Positions 12,353 through 21,234 of a stretch of 64,000 bases of DNA are shown here, one piece after another. The translations under genes and the position numbers were made by a program. This DNA comes from Sorghum bicolor (taxonomy: Eukaryota; Streptophyta; Magnoliopsida; Poales; Poaceae). Every line of letters begins with the position of its first letter. The first letter of the stretch is position 1. The stretch spans positions 58,457,802 through 58,521,801 of the forward strand of contig NC_012871.2 in assembly GCF_000003195.3 (NCBI RefSeq), in the 5' to 3' direction. The notes below the pieces were generated by a model. The model worked only from the letters and a program-made list of their open reading frames with translations. It was not told the DNA's origin and searched no databases.

Positions 12353-12501
12353 ACGCTACACAATGATACACCGTTTCCGTTTAATCATCTGTTTAGTCCG
12401 TTTAATTGACCGTTTAGCCCGTTTAATGGACTGTTTAGCCCGAATAATGGCTAAACGGTAGGTGACCGACTGTTTACCGTTTAGCGTTTAGGAAAACATT
12501 G
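12307..12501 (+). mobile_element. hAT (Ac/Ds-like) MITE inside the Gag-protease frame
   Basis: 195 bp flanked by a perfect 8-bp TSD GCTAAGAT (12299-12306 and 12502-12509). Imperfect terminal inverted repeats are CACTGTTCGCCTAAACG and CAATGTTTTCCTAAACG. The interior is packed with CCGTTTA/TAAACGG on both strands; AAACGG is the known binding motif of the Ac transposase (established for maize Ac). Insert plus TSD is 203 bp, which shifts the host frame and supplies a stop. Confidence 0.92.
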
Positions 12502-12509
12502 GCTAAGAT

Positions 12510-13218
12510 GGTCACTGTAGTCCATGGAGGCCAAGATCACCAACTTAAGTCACCGTTTTTGACCAAGAAGGACGACCCAGGAATGCCAAGCATTTACTGC
12601 TCCATACATGGATATAGCTTCTACAAGACAATTTGCGACACCGGATCGGGCGTCAACATAATGGCCGCAGTCACCTATCGGCTCTTGTTCGGAACCATGC
12701 CACTAAGACCAACATACATTCAGCTCCAGATGGCAGATCAGACATTTCGAGAAGTCAAAGGAACAGTAACTGATGTCCCAGTCAAAATAGACGATCACTT
12801 TGTCTACACAGACTTTCAAGTTGTTGACATGGGAGAAGACGAGTATGATCCACCCATCATCCTTGGAAGACCGTTCCTCAGCACCGTTAAAGCAATTATC
12901 TACATTGTAACCGGAGAAGTCCATATGCACTTCCCCTCAAAGAAGGTACGCCGTTATTTTATTGACCCTAACTATATCGTTGAAGAATCTAAGCAGGTCA
13001 GAAAGAGACGCAACCGCAACCAGAGGAGGCAGATCATCAGGGACGGATGGGCAGACTATGAAGGAGAAGTTGTAAGATCAGAAGACGTTGAGTTTAAACA
13101 GAATTATCCAGAGGAGATTGAAGCACCGAGTCAGGTATGGAAAATGAAGATAACTATACAAGAAGAGGCGCTGCCGGAAGTACCGACTACGCCACCCAAC
13201 GAACCTCAGGACGATTAA
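12510..13218 (+). CDS. Second retropepsin-like domain of the Athila-type element
   Basis: The open frame after the MITE contains a second, diverged aspartic protease domain. ICDTGSGVNIM carries a classical D-T-G triad near 12,637, followed by LQMADQTF and PPIILGRPFLSTVKAII. It aligns with the domain in the preceding frame (CDFGSSVNII, LQFADQTI, PIILGRPFLNTTGAII), so the two arose by duplication or by fusion of two related elements. A basic stretch (RKRRNRNQRRQ) follows, then the frame ends at 13218. An ATG is available at 12508, but the natural product was the fusion with the upstream frame before the MITE inserted. Confidence 0.8.
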
Positions 13219-15385
13219 GAAAATGGAGAGTCCCGTTCGGAGGACTTAAAAACACCGAACGCCTTGCCAAGAGGTAAACTTGGTAGTTATCCTTTCCCTT
13301 TCAATTATTTCAAATAGTTTACTTAGTTAATCATGTTCGTATTATCCTAGAAAGAAAATAAAAATGTGAAAAAACTGTAAGCCCCATGTGAGTAGACGAG
13401 TGGCATAAAACCCATAAGTACATTCACTGTGGTGGCATAAAAATAAAATAAATATTTTTCTACTTTATAAAAACAAAAATATAAAAACAGGGAGTAATAA
13501 GTATTGAGGAGTCTCAACATGAAAAAGGCTAGATATTTATGCTAACACTTAATCAGTTCCACAAGCTTTGTTGTCTATTTGAGCTCCACAGAATTTAAGA
13601 ATCAAGAAAACTAGCAGACGGAGGACATTCTAATCGCTGTCAGAATACTGCTGACTTTCAAATACACCTCTACCACCTGCTAGCTACATCAAGAGAAATT
13701 ACGTCAAAATTCAGCTTGGGGGAGAGCACCCCCATTTATCCCGATAAGTATTTGTATCTATCTTTATACTTATATTATATTAGAATATTAAAATACATAA
13801 CTATAAAAACACCAAATAAAGAGTTTGTGCTTATATATATATATATGTCTTTTGCTTAGTGTGTTTAATAAATAAATAAAGTGGCTATGCTAATCTGTAT
13901 CTAAATAAAACTTAAGCATGGATATGATGAATAGTTGCTCTGCCTAATTTGCAAATTTGAAGTTCTCTCTCAAGTTTAGATATAACTGTTAAAATTTAAG
14001 GCTTGCTCTAGACCTAAACTTGTGGGATGAAAACTTGATCTGAAGTCTAAGTTGTTAACGGATACGATATGGGAAGGTTGAGCTGTTGTTTATCTGTTCC
14101 TAGAGATGCTAGAATTCTAGAGAATTTTATCTTTGAAAATCTTTAAAATGTTGCATGATGAGTTCCTGTATGATGAGAGTTTAAATTCCTACCACAGCCA
14201 TATATATATGCTTGCTAGACTTTGAGCTACACATTTAGTATTTACTGCTTATGAGCATTGAGTGTGGTCAAGCTGTGTAGACCCTTAGGAGCTTGTCATG
14301 TGGTTAAATCAAGATTTCACTTGCACGTTCACTCATATATACTACTTCTACTCCGGAAGTACCATCCACATATATCCACCCATTCCATCTCCAGAATCAC
14401 CCAAAAATATTCTACTCCAAACCCGGGAGAGAATAACCAAAAATATTTCTATTTTCCCTTGTGAAATAAATGCTCAAGTTATCTTGTTACTACCACTTGC
14501 TATATTATCTCAAGAGATGAATGCTCTAAAAAAAGAGAAGAGAGATACGAGGAAATAAAAAGGAGCAAGTGCTCGGAACCTCGAAAGAAAAGAAAAAGTG
14601 AGACGAGAGGTAAAAAATGAACAAGTGTCCGACAGTAGAATTAGGGGTACAAGATATCCACCTGGGAGACAAGAAAAAGAAGAGCATCTCATTCTCCTCA
14701 TAAAGTTTCAAAAGCAAGGAAGGTATGTATCCCCTCAAAGAGCAAAGTAGAATTAGACTTCCACCACCATTGTTTCCACCATTGTTATCACCATCATCAC
14801 CATACACCATTCATTCGCCACACATGCACATCTTGATTTGACTTATTGATTTGTTTCTTTGGATCCATGGTTTGACTATACAATAAATGTCTTATAAGTA
14901 TGTATACTTTATCTCCCACCTATGAGCTCCAGATATTAAAGCCTTATTAGAGTAGGGTGAGAGAGAAGGCAATGTCACTATGCTTTATACCACAAATACT
15001 ACATATTTTGAGAGAAGACATATACCATCACTGCCTTGGTAAGGATCCAGAAATACCACAAAAGAGAGACCTGAGAGAATCATACAAGGAATTTCTGAGT
15101 TTTATTTGAAAATCTGCAAAAAAAAACCACAGCTATAGCTGATCAAGAATAAGAGACATGGCACTTGGCTAGACTGTTCTATCTTTTAACCACTCAAGGT
15201 AGAAGTGACGGTTACAAGTCCCATGGTGAAGGTAAAGTAAGTAAGTTTTAAGTCTTGACAGTTCACTCTAACTCAGAGATGAGATCTTATTTTAAAAGCA
15301 TGTGTACCGTCTATTTTTTTAAAGATATTGCAACTACTTATGATCCATAGCTGAGTCTATCCTTGCTCAGGGACGAGCAAGAGGT
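13219..15385 (+). other. Non-coding internal region of the Athila-type element
   Basis: 2.2 kb without any recognisable reverse transcriptase, RNase H or integrase sequence in any frame. It contains an internal purine-rich AGCTTGGGGGAGAGC near 13,710-13,725, like the tract before the 3' LTR, and short TA repeats near 13,835-13,850. It appears to be the remainder of the 3' untranslated part after loss of pol. Confidence 0.6.
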
Positions 15386-15400
15386 AAGCTTGGGGGAGTT
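15386..15400 (+). other. Polypurine tract
   Basis: TAAGCTTGGGGGAGTT lies directly before the 3' LTR start TGTTGACGG. It serves as the plus-strand primer in the LTR-element life cycle. Confidence 0.8.
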
Positions 15401-17055
15401 TGTTGACGGTCCTTAAGTATCAAATTTAATTATCAAATAAATAAAGAAAAGGATCCAAATGAAATCAAGATCCAGACTTAGGGTTTTATCTGACAGAATT
15501 CCACGAGTTTTGGTGTTTGTCTATTTCTGCAGGGGGTTATCAGGAAATATGGAAGAAAGGCCCACACGTCGGGATTACATAGAGATATTAACGTGCCGCG
15601 CAATTATCTTACATCTAGAAGACTCCAGAAGCCACGAGACCGAAGCGGAGGCGAAACGGGGCCTGACCCTGGGCGCCCGCCCAGGAGATCAGGGCGCCCG
15701 CCCTGCCTCTGAGTCCAATCAGGACTCTGCTTTGCGGGAGATCTCCACCGACCTAAAGGATGAATCTAAACCATACAATCTATGTCGGTTTGATCTAATG
15801 GACCATATTCACTTGAAGGGACTATAAAACCAGACCCCCTGGCCCCTGGAGGAGAGAGCCTCTCAACCCTAATTCATTGTTCCATCAAGGGAGAAGAAGC
15901 CTCTGATCAAGATTAGAGCCACCACATCAATTAGATATCTAGATTAGCATAGCTACATAGGATTAGAACTAGAAGGAGTCAATCTTCGATTGGTTTCCGG
16001 ATCTGTCAAGAGGATTCTTGGTAATTCTCTAATTGTGCTTCTAATTGCTTTCTAATTATCTTTGTTCTTCAATATTATGAATATGACTTTGTTCTACTTC
16101 AATATATTGCTTATGACTTTGCTCTACTTGCTTATATTCAAGATTATATTGTTCTTAGTTTATCATATTTATGTACTTGGCTTAGTTAGATTCGATCTAT
16201 ATACATGCTTAGGATCGTATAGCGTTTATCCATCGGATCCATGGGTAAATGATAGATATTGTGTAGGCGTGGTGCTTATACCGTATTTATCTGCGATTGT
16301 ACCCAATATGCCAGATCGTGGGGTGGTTCGTGATAGTGACAGCTGCATTGATTCTTATATAGTCCCCCTCTCGTGTATTGGGCTGGCAGAGCAACATTAT
16401 TACAGGGGAGTGATTGCTATGTTTCTCATATTCCTTGCTAATATCACTATGCATGGGCGTAGTCTTGTCTCACAATGATTGCTAAGTATGCTTGCACTAA
16501 CTATGATAATGCTAGACTATATAGTTGAGAATAACTTAGGGAATATTCTTGTAGTTCGTTCTAATACCATGCTAATGACTTTCTAGAGTATCTAATTGAG
16601 GTGCTTATCATATTTATTATGTGGCTAGATCAGATTAGTTATCCTTGTCACTATTATTATTTCATATATCTTTTATGTGACACTTATCCCTGTATGAAGA
16701 GTTAGATATAATGTTCTCAATTATACATGCAATGATAGATGCTCAATCTCATATTCTATTCTGTAATCAATATTGATGATTGCTAATCCCTTCCCAGTGG
16801 TAAAAATATAAATAACGATACCTGGAATACTTCCCGGTTAAAATGCTACATCGGTATTAATCTGTGCGCTTGTAGATCTCATTCATTATTTATTTAGAAG
16901 AGCAATTGCATATTTCAATACCGCGTCTCTTATATCATGCTGGGGATGACAACTTGGCTTAAGTGGTGTGAGGGATAGGTTTGGCATTTTTGGCACCGTT
17001 ACTAGATTTAGAGAACTTAGTCTACTTTTGGTAATGATGTTAAGAATACCCAACA
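15401..17055 (+). repeat. 3' LTR of the Athila-type element (long form)
   Basis: 1655 bp from TGTTGACGGTCC to AGAATACCCAACA. It carries 671 bp (16024-16694) missing from the 5' LTR. The missing block is bounded by GTA on both sides, so loss from the 5' LTR by microhomology-mediated deletion is the simplest reading. An open frame at 16062-16478 in this block has no recognisable domain. Confidence 0.9.
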
Positions 17056-17060
17056 GCAGC

Positions 17061-17315
17061 GGCCTAATCGGCCAACGCGTCGGCGCCGTAGAAGCCCTCA
17101 AACGCATCTAGCCGGCTGGACCGAGACGGGACAAGCCAGAGTCGTGAACGAATCCGCGCGATTGGCGACACTGCAAACCCAATCACTCTCGAATCTCCAA
17201 GGGGGTGTGGGTCGCGGGGAGAGGGGGGCATAGCGCTGACCTTGGAGTTGATCTTGAGGGCCGGGTGACGTGGCGGCTCCTCCGCGTAGTCGAACGGCGC
17301 CGTGAGCCTGGGCAT
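17061..17315 (-). pseudogene. First exon (25 codons) of an unidentified host gene plus intron start
   Basis: From the ATG at 17315 the minus strand encodes MPRLTAPF...ALKINSK and reaches a good splice donor, AAG|GTCAGC, at 17241/17240, exactly 25 codons in phase 0. The following bases look like intron or decayed exon sequence. Before the Athila insertion this segment was contiguous with the PB1 fragment at 8913-9210, on the same strand. I do not recognise the protein. The upstream side was cut by the solo LTR at 17331. Probably a captured gene fragment and not a working gene. Confidence 0.5.
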
Positions 17316-19955
17316 CTTCGCTTGCCTCTATGTAATACCCGAGTTTAAGGACAAAACCAGATATGCACCATATGTGAGTCTTAGAGGTCAAATCTCACAT
17401 ATAGTTACAAACAAGGGGTAATATCAAAAAACAATGCATAAACATATAACATACTTAGTATAAAAGAGATAACCTTTGATAGCAACAACGGATAGACACC
17501 TCCAAACTTTGGGTATTAACTTCACTCTATAGGATCCAACTGACTGGTTGATCACAAGCCTAAACTTCTCCCGAGGTTTGGGGGAAATAGCAAGAATGAG
17601 TCCATGTCGAAGTCCACAAGTATAGCAACTAGATTGTATAGATCCCACAATCTCATGATTAATGTGACATAAATAATGTAGAGCATTAAACAATAAATAA
17701 TGAGCATATTTAAGACACATGAATCATCATCCTTAATGCAAGAATCCAGGCCGCTCTTGACCGTGAGCACGGCTATTATACTAGTTTTAAACACTCTGCA
17801 AAGGTTGTACATCTTTACCTATAAGTCATGATTTACCCTTTCGCCCGAGGTAATCAGCCTCTTAACCCACTTCCAAGGAAGGTCGGCAGAGATCACTATA
17901 AAGCCTTTCAAAGGTTTCGTCTAACAAGTTAGGGCCATTAGATTCACTCGGCAGGCAGATATAGAGCCCCCCTTCCATGGCACATAACCCACAGCCTATA
18001 CACACGGACAGAGGCCGCACTATACCCAACGTGTCTAGCCATTCTTATGCCATTTAAAGTAACTGCTAACAAGCTAGAAAAAGGTCCTCATACTGAGCTA
18101 AAGCCAGAGCCATTATAGCCCTCATGGTTGCACTGTTGTCCCGGTTATCACTTACAGATAAATCATCAAATTGCTAAAAAGTCATCTTTTATCGTTTATT
18201 ACTTAACATTAATCGAGTCACAAGATCATGGTCACAGAAATAAAATCTAAATGCTATACTTGCCTTAATCCAAATGCTCTTGCTGATCCTACTGATTCTG
18301 CTGGTCCTACTTGTTGCCAAAGCTCTGATCTTGATCACCAAAAACTGCTCTCCATCTAAACTCGATCATCGATTACCAACACACAACAATCAAAGACAAA
18401 CATACACGAAGCAAACAAGACTACAATTAGAACAGTACACCAATCATATAAAAACAGTATGAAAAGTTTATAAAAGATTCTACGCATCGCTACGATCACA
18501 CGAACATAAAGATCACGAAAATCGGAGCTAAAACGAAAAAGTTATTAATTTTCTAAGATTTCCTTTAGAAAAATAATTAATTAATTAGGGTCACGAAAAT
18601 AAAAGGTTTCAAACTGACAAAACAGTGTTACTAACATGTAGAGCTCATTAATACGAATCCAACGCAATTTGAATGGGTCAAAATGGAGTTAAAATGAATA
18701 TTTTATGGCCAAAAGAAAATCAGTGGCAATTCTGTAAATAGTGAAAACGTATTTTTAATTTAAAACCGAGCTGTTTGCGTTTTCCAAACTGAAAGGCAAA
18801 GTGATTGGAGCTTACGTTGGTGAACAGGGAGCAGGTTCATCGGCAGCAACACTTAGCAACGCCGGAGCAGCCGACCGTTCGTAGATGTCGTGTATAGGCG
18901 AGACGATGATGATCACGTTGTAGAGAAGAAAATATAACTTTATTTTACTACCTTAGGAATTCTGGTAGTCTTTGGTGTGCTTTGTCTAAGAGATTGGTGG
19001 TACTAATTGATTTGTAACCTTCATCTTTACTAATAGGTCTAATTAATTATTAAAACCCATTAGTAAATAAAGACACTGACCATTGAGATCATGGGGCTTG
19101 AGTGTGGGATAAAATGAAAGATTTTATTATTTTCGAAATTAACTAATTTGGTGAATAAAAGAAAAGTCCAGAATTATTAGTTAAGCCATGAAAAATACTC
19201 CGAAAACTCCGAAAATTTGGGAAAAAATTTCAAAGATATTATAGAACATGGGGAACCCGAATAAAGTTTTTGGAGATCATGATAAGATTGTTTGTATCAT
19301 CTAAAAATTAGATCATGCTCACAGAAAAGTGAGAACAAGTTCTAGAAAAAGATGGAAAAATTTCCATGAAGTTTGTAGAACTGCTTGTTGGATGAGAAAC
19401 TAAAACAAGTGATTTGTATAACAAAGAAGATATTTTAGGAAGCTCTTAATAAAAATTTGAGGTTAGAAACAAGGAATTTGGTTGTAGATAAAGATAAAGA
19501 CGTACTGGTCAACAAGGAAAATCGATCTACTAATCGCATTTTAAAAACATTGCTCACTCAACACATAAAGGAGCAACAAGCATCACATCAAAACATATGC
19601 ACCATGTAAGTGCATTCGCCCCCGGTGTGGGTTTTGATAATTAATGACAATCGAATTAGGAACTAACATGTCTATCAAGTGTAATCTACAGGTGTTAGTT
19701 CATTGATGCAATCAAACAAACACATTTGGTGAATCACAGCACCCCCAAAATTTCTTCATATAAGCGACGTTTCAACTCAAGGAGCTACCTAGTTTTATTT
19801 CTTGGTTGAGTTATAGGAAACACCGCACTATCAAGAGGGATGCAAATTGAGTCGGTAAGATGAGGATAAAGGTGCTCAGGTCATCTTAGGTCTTGCGCTT
19901 GAGAGACACACTTGCACACACGAACTTCTGGGAAGTTTCTTCTCTGCCAGGGTGA

Positions 19956-20293
19956 GCCGGTAGTACCAGCCCTCAGGGCCGGTGGTACCGGCAGTGCCAG
20001 CTCTTCTCCTGAGTTTTGCGAGAAATTGAACTACCGGTAGTACCGGGCTTTGACCGGTGGTACCGGCTACCGCCGGTAGTACCGGTGAAACGCCGGTAGC
20101 ACCGGCAGGCAAAAATCCCGCAGAACTCATGTTTTGCGAGATTTTGCACTGCCGGTGGTACCGGCCTTCCACCGGTAGTACCGGCGCTGGCCGATAGTAC
20201 CGGTAGGCCTTTTTCTCGCATCTTTCTCAGCTTTCTCACGTTTAGATCTAGGGGCGCCGGTGGTACCGGTGTTTGCACCGGTAGTACCGGCCA
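19956..20293 (+). repeat. Array of palindromic GCCGGTRGTACCGGC motifs in LTR U3
   Basis: About eleven copies of a 15-base near-palindrome GCCGGT(A/G)GTACCGGC lie just upstream of the TATA box. Four more (several mutated at CpG) lie at 20998-21080. The same set is in the 3' LTR (30629-30966). CpG-rich palindrome clusters in LTRs are described for Sireviruses. Likely roles are transcription factor binding or methylation targeting; this is inference. Confidence 0.85.
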
Positions 20294-20309
20294 GTGTTCT
20301 GTACTCTAG

Positions 20310-20317
20310 TATAAATA
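20310..20317 (+). promoter_or_regulatory. TATA box of the Sirevirus 5' LTR
   Basis: TATAAATA follows the palindrome array (context CTAGTATAAATAGCTC) and precedes a CT-rich start region. The equivalent in the 3' LTR is at 30983-30990. Confidence 0.8.
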
Positions 20318-21170
20318 GCTCTTCCCTCTTTTCTAACCGTTGGCTTGCTCATTCTAGCTACTCCAACTCTGAGAAAACAGTCTCCAAGCTTTGTCTCACC
20401 CACTCTCTCTCCCTCTTGCTCCTAGACTTCATTTCTTGAGAGATTCGAGCTAGAGAAGTGAGATTAGAGAGTAGGGAGCATCGATCTGCGACTTGAGCAC
20501 TCCGTTCCACGTCTTGCCGGTTTGGTTTGCATTTGTTACTCTTGGGTTCTTGGAAACCTAGCCGGCTAGGCGTTCTTCGTGGTTGCCCGTGTTGATACAT
20601 TTGTGAGGGCACCCCGAAGTGTTTGTATTACCCCTTGATTCTTAGTGGAAATATCAAGCCAACCTTTGTGGTTGCTTGAGGAGGAGACCTAAGTGGTCAG
20701 ACCTTCGTGGTCACCTCAACAACGAGGACGTAGGTACTCCTTAGTGGAGATTGCCGAACCTCGGGAAAAATACCTTGTCTTGCTGTGGAGGTAGCTTCGA
20801 CTACCCTTGCTTGTGTTCTTTGTGTTCCTATCTCTCTTCCTTCTTTCAACAGGTAAACAAAGGTCGATCTACGTTTTGGTGAAGGATTGAGCTAAGGGAA
20901 CTCCAACAACATCCTCCTCTATGCTTAGGAAAGTGGGGTAAAACTCAGATCTGAAATCTAAGCACTTTATACTCAGATTTCGTAGCTGTCTTAGGAAGTC
21001 GGTAGTACCAGCAGTTTGCGTCGGTAGTACTGGCTGTGTGACACCAGTAGTACCGGCCCAAACTGTCGGTGGTACCGACAGGCATTTGACTTTCGTAACT
21101 TGAGTTTTTGAGTTTCAGGTTTTTAAGATACGCCTATTCACCCCCCCTCTAGGCCAATTAGATCCTTTCA

Positions 21171-21184
21171 ATTGGTATCAGAGC
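21171..21184 (+). other. Primer binding site of the Sirevirus
   Basis: ATTGGTATCAGAGC directly follows the LTR end. It contains the TGGTATCAGAGC complement of initiator tRNA-Met. Confidence 0.92.
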
Positions 21185-21234
21185 GAGGTTCCTCATACAA
21201 ACGCTTCACCGCGTGAGGAATAACATTGGTCAAG

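Larger units (their letters stand above)
9232..17055 (+). mobile_element. Non-autonomous Athila-type Ty3/gypsy LTR element with gag and two protease domains
   Basis: Two direct LTRs (9232-10215 and 15401-17055) bound an internal region with a PBS, a Gag-protease frame and a purine tract. A perfect 5-bp TSD GCAGC lies at 9227-9231 and 17056-17060. Over the shared 984 bp of LTR I counted about nine differences, so the insertion is young (roughly 0.3-0.4 My at 1.3e-8 per site per year; inference). There is no reverse transcriptase, RNase H or integrase between 13,219 and 15,400, so it must borrow these from a partner. The Athila-like label rests on the tRNA-type PBS, the style of Gag and the AAGCTTGGGGGAG tract. 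Confidence 0.85.
19605..21170 (+). repeat. 5' LTR of the Sirevirus
   Basis: Runs from TGTAAGTGCATTCGCC to AGATCCTTTCA. It contains an array of CpG-rich palindromic motifs (19956-20293), a TATA box at 20310-20317 and a second small group of the same motif near 20998-21080. It ends directly at the PBS. Confidence 0.95.

Noticed and set aside
13219..15400. Hidden reverse transcriptase in the Athila-type element
   Set aside because: No YxDD, integrase or RNase H text in any frame on either strand.
16062..16478. 138-codon frame in the 3' LTR of the Athila-type element
   Set aside because: Hydrophobic AT-rich text inside LTR, no family resemblance, absent from the 5' LTR.
19956..20293. CRISPR-like look of the repeated LTR motif
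   Set aside because: Repeats are palindromic, irregularly spaced and inside a plant LTR; no array structure.
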